A stretch of DNA of 64,000 nt from CAJXVA01 sp963761755 (GTDB lineage Bacteria > Myxococcota_A > Polyangia > Nannocystales > Nannocystaceae): NCBI GenBank assembly GCA_963761755.1, contig CAVXIC010000008.1:186001-250000 (forward strand), in the 5' to 3' direction. Below, piece after piece: positions 18,617-26,789 of this stretch. A program made the position numbers and the translations under genes. Under the pieces are notes generated by a model. The model saw nothing but the letters and a program-made list of their open reading frames with translations, ran no database searches and was not told the origin of the DNA. Position 1 is the first letter of the stretch. Each line of letters starts with the position of its first letter.

Positions 18617-19819
18617 ATGCGAGGCTGGCACAGCGCGTTCGGGGCGATCTTGGGGTCTAGTGGTCTGGTCGCGCTCGGGGCCTGCCCCGGCGCGGACGCG
18701 GGGATCGGCGCGACGACCAGCGCCACCGCGGGGGCGACGACCACAGCGGGCGACGGATCCGAGGACACCACCGGCATCGACACCCTCGCCGACGGGGACG
18801 GCGAGGGGACGACCGCGGCGCCGCAGGCCGAGGTGCGCTGCGCCGAGCCGCCGAGCGCCGCGGTCGGGGCGGACTACGAGCACGCCTTCGAGGTCGAGCC
18901 CGAGGCCTCGTGGACCTGGAGCGCCGCGGGCCTGCCTCCTGGGCTGAGTCTCTCGCCGATCTCGGGCACGCTGTCGGGCTCGCCCACCGAGGCCGGGTCG
19001 TTCGCGGTGAGCGTCGAGGTGCAGGGCAGCGGAGGCGAGGGGCAGGCGAGCTGCACGCTCGAGGTCGCTCCGGCGCTGTCGGTGGATCTCGAGGCGCTCG
19101 CGCGACCGTGCCTGGGCCCGGCCGACGCGCTCGCGGACGTGTTGGTCGGCGGCGACGGCTCGCCCGTCACGTGCAGCACCCCGGCGGGCAACGGCGATGG
19201 CTCGAGGCCCGCGGGGGTCACGGTCGACCCGGACGCGTGTACCATCGAGGGCGCCCCCACGCCCGACGAGTTCGGGACGTGGGTGTGGATCACCGAGGTC
19301 GAACAGTCCGGTGCCCAGGCGTACGTGCCCTTCTGCATCACCCAAGACACCCCGCCGGCCGGCGCCTTCGAGGTCACGATGACCGCCGACGGCGACCCGA
19401 ACGCCCTGCTCGAGCCGCGGCTGGGCACCTTCACCCCCGGTGAGCCGGTCAGCTTTGACGGCGGCGGCGATCCTCAGGTCGTCGTGGTCGGAGGCTGCGG
19501 CACAGGGGCCTGCTTCTACGGGTTCTCGTTCCTCGTCGGCGCCTCACCGCTGGGGGGTGACTGCGGGCAAGACCCGTGCTTCGACCTGTCCCCCAGCGCG
19601 ATCGTCGAGGACGGCGACGGCAACCCGATCGGCTTCTCGCACGAGATGTTCGCCCTGGGGCCCCCGGTCCCCCGCAGCGCCTCCCCGCGGCCCTTCGTGC
19701 TGCCGTGGGAGTTGACCTACTGCATCGCCGACAACGGCGAGGACTGCGACGGCAACGCGAACATCGTGGCCAACGCGGGGGCGCACGTGCACGTCTCGCT
19801 GCTGATGCAGCCGCTGTGA
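18617..19819 (+). CDS. Lipoprotein with putative Ig (He_PIG-like) domain
   Basis: A 400-residue lipoprotein (lipobox ALGAC, Cys23) with a Thr/Ala/Gly/Asp linker to about residue 68. The next domain reads AVGADYEHAFEVEPEASWTW, GLPPGLSLSPISGTLSGSP and AGSFAVSVEVQ. This is the He_PIG putative immunoglobulin pattern found in bacterial surface proteins. The remaining 250 residues hold many Cys pairs (PDACTIEG, GGCGTGACFYG, CGQDPCFDL, YCIADNGEDC), suggesting a disulphide-rich extracellular domain I do not recognise. It is divergent from the ferritin-like lipoprotein gene with 85 bp between the starts. A surface or adhesion role is inferred only from the domain. Confidence 0.7.
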   Translation: MRGWHSAFGAILGSSGLVALGACPGADAGIGATTSATAGATTTAGDGSEDTTGIDTLADGDGEGTTAAPQAEVRCAEPPSAAVGADYEHAFEVEPEASWTWSAAGLPPGLSLSPISGTLSGSPTEAGSFAVSVEVQGSGGEGQASCTLEVAPALSVDLEALARPCLGPADALADVLVGGDGSPVTCSTPAGNGDGSRPAGVTVDPDACTIEGAPTPDEFGTWVWITEVEQSGAQAYVPFCITQDTPPAGAFEVTMTADGDPNALLEPRLGTFTPGEPVSFDGGGDPQVVVVGGCGTGACFYGFSFLVGASPLGGDCGQDPCFDLSPSAIVEDGDGNPIGFSHEMFALGPPVPRSASPRPFVLPWELTYCIADNGEDCDGNANIVANAGAHVHVSLLMQPL

Positions 19820-19840
19820 GGCCCGCCGCTGCGGCGAGGA

Positions 19841-20959
19841 TCAGCCGACCACGGGCAGCCGTGCCGGGCTGGGCTTGAGCTCGGGCCGCCTGGTTCCGCA
19901 GCGGTGGGGGACGAGGCCGAGCTCGTCGAGCATCGCAAGGTCGTCGTCGACGGTGCGGTTGGCGGTCGTGAGGAAGTCGCCCACCATCATGCCCGACGCG
20001 CCCGCGCCGAACATCATCGGCAGCAGCTGGCCCAGGTGGGTGCGACCGGCGGCGATGAAGATGTTCTGCCGCGGCAGGAAGAGCCGGAAGGCGGCGATGA
20101 TTCGCAGCATCTCCAGCGGGGCGAGCGGGTCGCAGGCGGGCAGCTTGGTGCCCTCGATGCTGACCAGGAAGTTCAGCGGCACCTCGTCCACGTCGAGTTC
20201 GCGCAGCGCCTGGGCCAGCTCGACCCGGTCGGCGGGCGCCTCTCCCATGCCGAAGATCCCCCCGACGCAGGTGCGCAGGCCCTTGGCCTTTGCCATGCGG
20301 ATGGTGTCGATCCGTTCGTCGTAGGTGTGGGTGCTGACGATCTTGGAGAAGTACGAGCGACCCGTCTCGAGGTTATGGTTGAGCTCGGTGAGGCCGGCGT
20401 CGATCATCCGGTCCATCGCCGCGTCGCTGAGGAAGCCGACCGAGGCGTGGGCCTCGGTGTAGCCGGCGTCGCGGACGGCCTTGATGCCGGCGACCACGTG
20501 GTCGAGCGCCTTGGTGTCGTTCTCGAGCCCGCGGGTGGCGGTGACCAGGCCCAGGGCGCTGGCGTTGCGGCTGGCCGCACGCTCGCTGTGCTGGACGATC
20601 TCGCCCACCGGGGTGAACTTCTTGGGCTGAACGTGCGTACTGAAGTGCCGGGACTGGGCGCAGAAGCCACAATCCTCAGGGCAGCCGCCCTCCTTGGCGT
20701 TGACGATCGAGCACAGGTGCACCTCGTTGCCGAATCGGGCCCGGCGAACGGTGTCCGCGGCCGCCATCAGGGCCCAGACGTCCACGTCGCCCCGCAGATA
20801 GGCCAGCAGGCCCTCGCTGCTCAGGGCGTCCAGCTCGCCACCGGTGATGCGCGCGGCGATGTGCGCCGGCGCCGGGGTGGCAGACCCGGTCCGCTCGCAG
20901 GGCTCACCCCCGGACTCGGCTGCGGGTCGGGCGTCAGTGTCGAGGGACTCCAGCGACAT
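19841..20959 (-). CDS. bioB: Biotin synthase BioB (radical SAM)
   Basis: BioB inserts sulphur into dethiobiotin, the last step of biotin synthesis. The 372-residue protein has the radical-SAM cluster motif CPEDCGFC (Cys93, Cys97, Cys100). It also has ASVGFLSD, LNHNLETGRSYF and CVGGIFGMGE, which shape the second Fe-S/SAM pocket, and the late motif AAGRTHLGQ, which holds the Arg ligand of the 2Fe-2S cluster. The N-terminal 40 residues are a polar extension beyond the usual start; a later internal start is possible but none is better supported than ATG 20959. It stands alone, divergent from the pyruvate dehydrogenase operon. That neighbour uses lipoate, not biotin, so the closeness is probably without functional meaning. 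Confidence 0.95.
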   Translation of the reverse strand: MSLESLDTDARPAAESGGEPCERTGSATPAPAHIAARITGGELDALSSEGLLAYLRGDVDVWALMAAADTVRRARFGNEVHLCSIVNAKEGGCPEDCGFCAQSRHFSTHVQPKKFTPVGEIVQHSERAASRNASALGLVTATRGLENDTKALDHVVAGIKAVRDAGYTEAHASVGFLSDAAMDRMIDAGLTELNHNLETGRSYFSKIVSTHTYDERIDTIRMAKAKGLRTCVGGIFGMGEAPADRVELAQALRELDVDEVPLNFLVSIEGTKLPACDPLAPLEMLRIIAAFRLFLPRQNIFIAAGRTHLGQLLPMMFGAGASGMMVGDFLTTANRTVDDDLAMLDELGLVPHRCGTRRPELKPSPARLPVVG

Positions 20960-21030
20960 GCTGGACGTATAGCAAGCTTTGACGGACGGGAGGGTCGCAC
21001 TCGGCGTGGACGGTGTTATTTTCCGGCCAC

Positions 21031-22023
21031 GTGTCCCCCACGACCTCTCCCACCCAGGCGCCCGACAAGGACGAGGTGGTGCGCGTCTTCAAGGAGATGC
21101 TCCGAATCCGACGGTTCGAGGAGCTCGCCTCACGCGCCTACACCCAAGGCAAGATCAGCGGCTTCTTGCACCTGTACATCGGACAAGAGGCGATCGCCGT
21201 CGCGACCGCCGACCTCATGCAAAAGGGCGATCGCGTCGTCACGACGTATCGCGATCACGGCTTCGCGATCGCGCTGGGCTGCGATCCCGGCAAGTGCATG
21301 GCCGAGCTGTTCGGCAAGAAGGACGGACTGGTCGGCGGCGTCGGTGGTTCGATGCACCTGTTCGACAAGGAGAAGGGCCTGTGGGGCGGCTACGCCATCG
21401 TCGGCGGTCACCTCCCGGTCGCGGCCGGGCACGCCTTCGCCTCGAAGTACCTCAAGGACGACGCGGTCACCTTGTGTTTCCTCGGCGAGGGCGCGATGCA
21501 CATCGGCGCCACCCACGAAGGCATGCACTTGGCCGGCTTGTGGAAGCTGCCGGTGGTGTTCGTCATCGAGAACAACCGCTACGCGATGGGCACGCCGATG
21601 AAGCGGCAGACCCTGGTGGAGGACCTCACCGTCCGCGCGCCCGCGTACCGGATGACCTCGGACCGGTGGGAAGTCACCGACGTCTTCGAGACCCGTCGCC
21701 GCCTCTCCGAAGCGGTCGAGCGGGCCCGCAAGGACCACCAGCCGGCGCTCATCGAGCTGCTCACCTACCGCTTCCGCGGCCACAGCATGAGCGACCCGGC
21801 CAAGTACCGCACCAAGGACGAGGTGGAGGGCTCGCGGCTCAAGGACCCGCTGTACCGTACCGAACAGGCCCTGCGCGAGACCCACGGCATGGACGACGAG
21901 GGCATCGAAGCCATCGACGACGCGATCGTCGAGGAGATGCAGGCCGCGGTCGAGTTCGCCGACAACTCCCCCCAACCGGACCCGGAACACCGGTTCCGTC
22001 ACCACCTGGTCGAGGACGCCTGA
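21031..22023 (+). CDS. pdhA: Pyruvate dehydrogenase E1 component, alpha subunit
   Basis: A 330-residue thiamine-diphosphate-binding alpha subunit of the heterotetrameric pyruvate dehydrogenase E1. It has HLYIGQEAIAVA, GSMHLFDKEKGLWGGYAIVG and the ThDP/Mg motif CFLGEGAMHIGATHEG running to ENNRYAMGT. The phosphorylation-loop equivalent TYRFRGHSMSDPAKYR is also present. This is the E1-alpha of the PDH rather than the branched-chain type, judged by HSMSDP and the downstream partners. The GTG at 21031 is preferred because it gives a family-like N-terminus; a GTG at 21013 would add six residues. Neither has a clear ribosome site. It heads pdhA-pdhB-pdhC, with 3 bp to pdhB. Confidence 0.93.
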   Translation: MSPTTSPTQAPDKDEVVRVFKEMLRIRRFEELASRAYTQGKISGFLHLYIGQEAIAVATADLMQKGDRVVTTYRDHGFAIALGCDPGKCMAELFGKKDGLVGGVGGSMHLFDKEKGLWGGYAIVGGHLPVAAGHAFASKYLKDDAVTLCFLGEGAMHIGATHEGMHLAGLWKLPVVFVIENNRYAMGTPMKRQTLVEDLTVRAPAYRMTSDRWEVTDVFETRRRLSEAVERARKDHQPALIELLTYRFRGHSMSDPAKYRTKDEVEGSRLKDPLYRTEQALRETHGMDDEGIEAIDDAIVEEMQAAVEFADNSPQPDPEHRFRHHLVEDA

Positions 22024-22026
22024 GCC

Positions 22027-23010
22027 ATGCCTACGCTACAGATTCGAGAAGCACTCCGTGATGCGATCGACGAGGAGATGGCTCGTGACGATCGTGTGTT
22101 CGTCATGGGCGAGGAGGTCGGCTACTACGACGGCGCCTACAAGGTCACCCAAGGTCTGCTCGAGAAGTACGGCGAGCAGCGGGTGGTCGACACCCCGATC
22201 GCCGAGGCCGGATTCGCCGGCGTTGGTGTCGGGGCAGCGATGGCTGGCCTGCGGCCGATCATCGAGTTCATGACCTTCAACTTCTCCGCCGTCGCCTTCG
22301 ATCAGATCCTCAACAACGCCGCCAAGCTGCGGCACCTCTCGGGCGGGCAGTTCTCGCTGCCGATGGTCTTCCGAGGTCCCAACGCGGCCGCGCACATGCT
22401 CAGCTCCACGCACAGCCAGGCGTTCGAAAGCTTCTACTGCGGCTTCCCCGGCGTGAAGGTCGTGTCGGTTGCGACGCCCTTCGACGCCAAGGGCCTGCTG
22501 AAGTCGGCGGTCCGCGACGAGAACCCGGTCATCTTCTTCGAGTCCGAGGTGATGTACGGGGTCAAGGGCGAGGTCCCCGAGGGTGAGTACCTGATCCCGA
22601 TCGGCGAGGCGGACATCAAGCGCCCCGGCAGCCAGGTCACGGTGATCACGTGGGGCCAGGGCGTCCCGACCGCGCTCGAAGCCGCCAAGATGGCCGAGGA
22701 GAACGGGATCGACGCCGAGGTCATCGACCTCCGCACGCTGCGGCCGCTCGACAAGGACGCCATCTTGAACAGCGTGCGCAAGACCAACCGCGCGGTGCTG
22801 GCGTACCACGGCTGGCCCTACGGCGGCACCGGGGCGGAGGTCGCCGACCTCATCGCTCGGGAGGCCTTCGATCACCTCGACGCGCCCGTCGAGCGCGTCT
22901 GCTACGAAGACATCAACTTCTCCTACGCCGAGAACCTCGAGCAGCTGGCGATTCCCTCGCCCAAGCAGATCTACGAGGCCATCGCGAAGGTCGCCTACCA
23001 CACCGTCTAG
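22027..23010 (+). CDS. pdhB: Pyruvate dehydrogenase E1 component, beta subunit
   Basis: A 327-residue E1-beta subunit that completes the E1 active site with PdhA and decarboxylates pyruvate, transferring the acetyl group to lipoyl-E2. Visible family blocks are FVMGEEVGYYDGAYKVTQGL, DTPIAEAGFAGVGVGAAMAG, EFMTFNFSAVAFDQILNNAA and IDLRTLRPLDKDAI. The length is normal. The start lies 3 bp behind the pdhA stop and the gene is followed after 10 bp by the E2 gene, so all three should be on one transcript. No E3 (lipoamide dehydrogenase) gene is in the window. Confidence 0.95.
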   Translation: MPTLQIREALRDAIDEEMARDDRVFVMGEEVGYYDGAYKVTQGLLEKYGEQRVVDTPIAEAGFAGVGVGAAMAGLRPIIEFMTFNFSAVAFDQILNNAAKLRHLSGGQFSLPMVFRGPNAAAHMLSSTHSQAFESFYCGFPGVKVVSVATPFDAKGLLKSAVRDENPVIFFESEVMYGVKGEVPEGEYLIPIGEADIKRPGSQVTVITWGQGVPTALEAAKMAEENGIDAEVIDLRTLRPLDKDAILNSVRKTNRAVLAYHGWPYGGTGAEVADLIAREAFDHLDAPVERVCYEDINFSYAENLEQLAIPSPKQIYEAIAKVAYHTV

Positions 23011-23020
23011 GACCCACGAC

Positions 23021-24445
23021 ATGGCAACGATCGTCGAGCTTCCCCGCCTCTCCGACACGATGGAGGAGGGCGTCATCGCCAAATGGCACATCGCCGAAGG
23101 TGACAAGGTCAAACGCGGCCAGGTCATCGCGGACGTCGAGACCGACAAGGCAACGATGGAGTACGAGTCCTTCGACGCCGGGACGGTCCTGAAGATCATC
23201 GCCGCCGAGGGCGACACGCACCCCATCGGCACGCCGATCGCGGTCCTGGGCAAGCCCGGCGAGGACGTCGAAGAGCTGCTCGCCAAGGCCGGCGGCGGCG
23301 GATCCAAATCCAAATCCAAACCCAAGTCGGCGTCCGAAGACGAAGAGGAGTCGGAGTCCGAAGACGAAGACGGTTCCGAAGACGAGTCGGAAGACGAAGA
23401 CGGTTCCGAAGACGAGTCGGAAGACGAAGAGGAGTCCGAGTCCGAGTCCGAGTCCGAAGACGAGTCCGAAGACGAAGACGAAGACCAGTCCGCCGAGGAC
23501 GACGCCTCCGAGAAAGCGCCGAAGAAGGCGCCGAAGAAGGCGCCGAAGAAGCCCTCCGGGGAGTCGTCCGAGGATGGGCGCATCGCCGCTTCACCTCTGG
23601 CGCGACGACTGGCACGGGAGGCCGGCCTCTCGCTGTCTTCGATCGAAGGCAGCGGGCCGCGCGGCCGCATCATCAAGACCGACGTCGACGCGGCGATCGA
23701 AGGCGGCGGCTCGGCTTCGGCCGGCACGACCGTGTCCGAGGGCGAGCGCACCTTCGTGTCCCGCCCGGACACCACGATGTCCCTGTCGCAGATGCGCAAG
23801 ACCATCGCGCGCCGGATGGGCCAGAGCAACGCCGAGATCCCGCACTTCTACCTGGTGATCGACGCCGACATGGCCGGTGCGGTCGCGATGCGGGAGCAGC
23901 TCAAGGCAGCGCTGCCCGACGTCAAGATCTCCTACAACGACATGGTCATCCTCGCGGTGGCCAAGGCGCTGCAGAAGCACCCTGAGATCAACGCGTACTG
24001 GGACGGCAAGACCATCGTGCGACGTGGGGACATTCACGTGGGCATGGCGGTCGCGGTCGAAGAGGGCCTGATCGTGCCGCCGGTGCGACACACCGAGCAA
24101 CGCACGCTGTCCGAGGTCGCGCGCATCACTGCGTCGATCGGGACCAAGGCCCGACAGAAGAAGCTCAAGCCCGAGGAGATGACCGGCAGCACGTTCACGG
24201 TGTCCAACCTGGGCATGTTCGGCATCGAGCAGTTCGCCGCGGTGATCAACCCCGGCGAAGGCGCGATCTTGGCGGTCGGCGCCATTCGGGACGAAGCGGT
24301 CGTGGTCGATGGTCAGCTGCAGCCGGGCAAGCGGATGCGGGTCAACCTGGCGTGCGACCACCGGGTGATGGACGGGGCCATCGGCGCGCAGTTCCTGGTG
24401 ACCCTGCGGGGCTACCTCGAGCAGCCGCTGGCGATGCTGGCATGA
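23021..24445 (+). CDS. pdhC: Pyruvate dehydrogenase E2, dihydrolipoamide acetyltransferase
   Basis: A 474-residue E2. Residues 1-80 form one lipoyl domain with the lipoyl Lys43 in DVETDKATMEYES. Residues about 105-164 are an almost pure Asp/Glu/Ser run, including a perfectly repeated 10-residue unit (EDEDGSEDES at 114-123 and 124-133). This run is followed by three KAPK-type basic repeats at 165-178. Residues 186-222 are the peripheral subunit-binding domain (AASPLARRLAREAGLSL). The catalytic domain follows and ends with HRVMDGAIGAQFL, holding the active-site His and Asp. In most E2 proteins the linker is Ala/Pro-rich, so this acidic one is odd. The stop overlaps the start of mqnB (ATGA). Confidence 0.94.
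   Translation: MATIVELPRLSDTMEEGVIAKWHIAEGDKVKRGQVIADVETDKATMEYESFDAGTVLKIIAAEGDTHPIGTPIAVLGKPGEDVEELLAKAGGGGSKSKSKPKSASEDEEESESEDEDGSEDESEDEDGSEDESEDEEESESESESEDESEDEDEDQSAEDDASEKAPKKAPKKAPKKPSGESSEDGRIAASPLARRLAREAGLSLSSIEGSGPRGRIIKTDVDAAIEGGGSASAGTTVSEGERTFVSRPDTTMSLSQMRKTIARRMGQSNAEIPHFYLVIDADMAGAVAMREQLKAALPDVKISYNDMVILAVAKALQKHPEINAYWDGKTIVRRGDIHVGMAVAVEEGLIVPPVRHTEQRTLSEVARITASIGTKARQKKLKPEEMTGSTFTVSNLGMFGIEQFAAVINPGEGAILAVGAIRDEAVVVDGQLQPGKRMRVNLACDHRVMDGAIGAQFLVTLRGYLEQPLAMLA
23360..23419 (+). repeat. 30-bp in-frame tandem duplication in the E2 linker
   Basis: Two identical 30-bp units (each coding EDEDGSEDES) lie head to tail in the acidic linker of the E2 gene. The surrounding Asp/Glu/Ser run to about 23512 looks built from shorter units of the same kind (GAAGAC, GAGTCC), consistent with growth by slippage. 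Confidence 0.75.
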
Positions 24446-25098
24446 GCATCCTGTGGGCATACGCCCACCCCAAGGAGGCCGAAGGCCTCGACTTGCCCGA
24501 CAGCCTGGAGCTGGGCGTGGGCAAGATCGAGGCTTCGCTGCGACTGGCGCAGCGGCTGTCCGCCGGTCTGGCGCAGCGGCTGTCCGCCGGTCCGGCGCAG
24601 CGGCTGTCCGCCGGTCTGCCGAGCGTCGTGCTGGGCTTCGGCGTCTCGGGGGCCTTCGAAGGCCACGGGCTGGAGGTCGGGGACCTCTGCGTCGTGGCCC
24701 AAGAGTCACTGGCCGACGAAGGCCTGGTGACCACGGGCGGCTTCGAGGACCTCGTCGCGCTGAAGCTCGCGCCCTCGGTGCGGTGGCATGCCGACCCGGT
24801 GTGGGTGGCCCGGGTGACCGCGGTGCTCGTTGACGCGGCCGTGGTGCGCGGCACGACGGTGTCGACGATCAGCGGTACCGATGCGCTCGCGCAGGCCTAC
24901 CGCGATCGGGTCGACGCGGCGGTGGAGAGCATGGAAGGCGCCGCGGTGGCGAGGGTCTGTGAGGCCTTCGGTGTGCCCTGGGTGCAAGTGCGGGCGATCA
25001 GCAACCGGGTCGGGGACCGAGCCCGCGGTGGGTGGGACCTGCGCTCGGCGAAGGCCCGGCTGGACGCGGCGGTGCGGGAACTCGTGGGCGCGCTGTAG
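24442..25098 (+). CDS. mqnB: Futalosine hydrolase MqnB
   Basis: MqnB cleaves futalosine (or the 6-amino-deoxy form) in the futalosine route to menaquinone. The 218-residue protein has the nucleosidase-fold blocks VVLGFGVSGAFEGHGLEVGD, VSTISGTDA and VESMEGAAVARVCEAF. The last is followed by VRAISNRVGDRARGGWD, which sets MqnB apart from MTA/SAH nucleosidases. Catalytic residues are the Glu of SMEGAA and the Asn-Arg stretch after it. Residues 35-58 consist of three copies of an 8-residue unit, LAQRLSAG, that looks like an insertion by slippage. The start overlaps the pdhC stop by 4 bp, so it is coupled to the PDH operon. mqnD lies 640 bp downstream. Confidence 0.88.
   Translation: MSILWAYAHPKEAEGLDLPDSLELGVGKIEASLRLAQRLSAGLAQRLSAGPAQRLSAGLPSVVLGFGVSGAFEGHGLEVGDLCVVAQESLADEGLVTTGGFEDLVALKLAPSVRWHADPVWVARVTAVLVDAAVVRGTTVSTISGTDALAQAYRDRVDAAVESMEGAAVARVCEAFGVPWVQVRAISNRVGDRARGGWDLRSAKARLDAAVRELVGAL
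24544..24615 (+). repeat. 24-bp x 3 tandem repeat inside mqnB
   Basis: Three head-to-tail 24-bp units code for LAQRLSAG, LAQRLSAG and PAQRLSAG. The units differ by a single base (CTG to CCG at the third start). Being a multiple of three, changes in copy number would keep the frame. Confidence 0.9.
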
Positions 25099-25165
25099 GC
25101 CTTCAATCCTCGAAGGGGCTTTCGAAGAGGCCCCCCGCTGCGGCCGACAAGTCGCCCTGCGCTTG
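25099..25165 (+). repeat. Short interspersed GGGGCC-hairpin repeat, copy B
   Basis: Second copy of the repeat seen at 4716-4785, in the same orientation, starting with GCCTTCAATCCTCGAAGGGG right behind the TAG stop of mqnB. It keeps the hairpin (GGGGC, TTTCGAAGA, GGCCCC) and the trailing CGCTGCGGCCGACAAGTCGC. It would form a hairpin at the end of the PDH-mqnB transcript. The bases from here to 25190 hold nothing else. Confidence 0.65.
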
Positions 25166-25190
25166 ATTGAGATCGAGCGGGGCCGACGCG

Positions 25191-25598
25191 TCAGGCGGGC
25201 TCGGTCTCCAGCATGCTCGCCCATGTCTCGAGGTACAGCACCACGTCCTCCCGCGCGTTGCGTCGCAGGTGCCGTCGCTCCGGCAGGCGCTCGAGTACCC
25301 GAGGGTCCTGCAGTCGCTCGAGGTCGGCGAGCTCACCGGGCGTGAAGCCGAAGGCGATCATCTGGGCGGCGACGTCTTCCATGGCGTGGCCGGTGATCGG
25401 GCAGTAGTCGTTGAGGTGCTCGGACCACTCGCCGTTGACCATCTTGTAGATCTCCTGCTTGGAACGCTGAGTGACCGTCTGCGCGAGGTGGCCGCAGTTG
25501 CACGCGCCCGCGTGACCCCACTCGTAGTCGGCACCGCCCTCAAGGCGCGCGGCCGTGGTTCGCAGGGCCTCGATCACGTTGCGGTTCAGCTTCGCCAT
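25191..25598 (-). CDS. Conserved hypothetical protein with CNCGH motif
   Basis: A 135-residue soluble protein of unknown function. It begins MAKLNRNVIEALRTTAARLE. A possible metal or cofactor site is the pair of motifs GACNCGHLAQ (about residues 29-38) and DYCPITGHAMED (about residues 61-72), giving three Cys and two His. A C-terminal helical part ends in VVLYLETWASMLETEPA. I do not recognise the family. ATG 25598 was chosen since it opens on a clear helix; the frame is open 36 bases further. It lies between mqnB and mqnD on the other strand, so no operon link. Confidence 0.65.
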   Translation of the reverse strand: MAKLNRNVIEALRTTAARLEGGADYEWGHAGACNCGHLAQTVTQRSKQEIYKMVNGEWSEHLNDYCPITGHAMEDVAAQMIAFGFTPGELADLERLQDPRVLERLPERRHLRRNAREDVVLYLETWASMLETEPA

Positions 25599-25740
25599 CG
25601 TCCCGATCGTAGGCGCTGTCCGGCCCGGGCTCAATCAACTGCTGCCTAGGCCCCCCGGGAGGGGCGTGGCGGGCAGGGCGGGAGTGCCGCCGACGACGCG
25701 GCGCCTGGTTCCGTGCCTGGGCCGTGGTAGGGAAGGAGGC

Positions 25741-26547
25741 GTGAGCGCGCTGTCCCTGGGCTTCTCGTCCTGCCCCAATGACACCTTCATGTTTCACGCG
25801 CTGGTCCACGGGCTCGTGCCCACGGCGCCGCCGGTGACGGTGGTGATGGAGGACATCGAGGCGCTCAACCAGCGCGTGCTCGAACCCGGAGGAGACGCGC
25901 TCGCGCTGACCAAGCTCAGCGTCGGCGCATGGGCGCGGGTGCGCGAGACCTACACCGTGTTGGACGCCGGCGCGGCGCTGGGCCGGGGCTGTGGTCCGCT
26001 GGTCGTGGCCCGCGATCGGGTCGCCCTGTCCGAGCTCGAAGGCCGCCGCGTGGCCGTGCCCGGTCTGGGAACGACGGCCTACGCGCTGCTGCGCATGTTC
26101 GGGCCCGAGCACGTGGCGGTGCCGATGCGCTTCGAGGCGGTCATGCCCGCGGTGGCGGGCGGCGAGGTGGACGCGGGGCTCATCATCCACGAGAGCCGCT
26201 TCACGTTCCCCGATCACGGCCTGGTGCAGGTCGCCGACCTGGGAGAGGTCTGGGAGGCCCAGACGGGGCTGCCCCTGCCTCTGGGGGTCATCGCTGCGAA
26301 GCGCTCGCTGGATGAGGACCTGCGTGCGCGCTTCGAGGCGGCGCTGTCCGCCTCGGTTCGTCACGCGTGGGAGCATCCCGAGGCCAGTCGCAGCTACGTG
26401 CAGGCCCACGCCCAGGAGATGGCTGCAGACGTCTGCGACAAGCACATCGGGCTGTACGTCAACGCGTTCTCGGCCGAGCTGGGCGAGGAGGGGCGGGCGG
26501 CGATCGACGCGTTCGTGCGGCGAGGAACCGACGCGGGCGTGCTGTAG
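25741..26547 (+). CDS. mqnD: 1,4-dihydroxy-6-naphthoate synthase MqnD
   Basis: MqnD converts cyclic dehypoxanthine futalosine to 1,4-dihydroxy-6-naphthoate in the futalosine menaquinone pathway. The 268-residue protein has the family opening GFSSCPNDTFMFHALVHG, the block ALTKLSVGAWA, the closing-domain stretch GRRVAVPGLGTTAYALLR and EVDAGLIIHESRFTF, all typical of MqnD (MqnA lacks CPNDTF). The fold is that of a periplasmic binding protein, but there is no signal peptide. The start is GTG 25741, directly on the first strand. Together with mqnB it shows that menaquinone is made by the futalosine route; mqnA, mqnC and mqnE are not in this window. Confidence 0.92.
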   Translation: MSALSLGFSSCPNDTFMFHALVHGLVPTAPPVTVVMEDIEALNQRVLEPGGDALALTKLSVGAWARVRETYTVLDAGAALGRGCGPLVVARDRVALSELEGRRVAVPGLGTTAYALLRMFGPEHVAVPMRFEAVMPAVAGGEVDAGLIIHESRFTFPDHGLVQVADLGEVWEAQTGLPLPLGVIAAKRSLDEDLRARFEAALSASVRHAWEHPEASRSYVQAHAQEMAADVCDKHIGLYVNAFSAELGEEGRAAIDAFVRRGTDAGVL

Positions 26548-26567
26548 GGATCGCCGCGCGGAGATAG

Positions 26568-26780
26568 CTAGCGCCGATGCGGCAGCGCGCGTCCGTCGTC
26601 CCCGAGCACCTTCCAGAACTCGGGCCACCGGGGAATCTCGACCAGCGTGGGCAGGACCTCGTCGTAGTTGTGCGGGTAGGTCCGCTTGATGTAGGCCGCG
26701 ACCGCCTTGACGTTGGACGCCTCGACGAAGTGCGGCTCCATGATCGGGAACTCGTAGCGAAATTTCTTGAGCTCGGGCAT
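26568..26780 (-). CDS. Small hypothetical protein, 70 residues
   Basis: A small charged and aromatic-rich protein: MPELKKFRYEFPIMEPHFVE, followed by a helix KAVAAYIKRTYP and a C-terminal part with IPRWPEFWKVLGDDG. There is no signal peptide or membrane segment and no family I recognise. Its start lies 9 bp behind the stop of the cobalamin adenosyltransferase gene on the same strand, so the two are probably transcribed together. The compact coding pattern and close spacing support it as a real gene. Confidence 0.6.
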   Translation of the reverse strand: MPELKKFRYEFPIMEPHFVEASNVKAVAAYIKRTYPHNYDEVLPTLVEIPRWPEFWKVLGDDGRALPHRR

Positions 26781-26789
26781 GGCGGCACC

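Noticed and set aside
24544..24615. Possible CRISPR array from the 24-bp repeats
   Set aside because: The units are head to tail without spacers and in frame with a known enzyme. The other short repeats in the window also lack spacers and cas genes.
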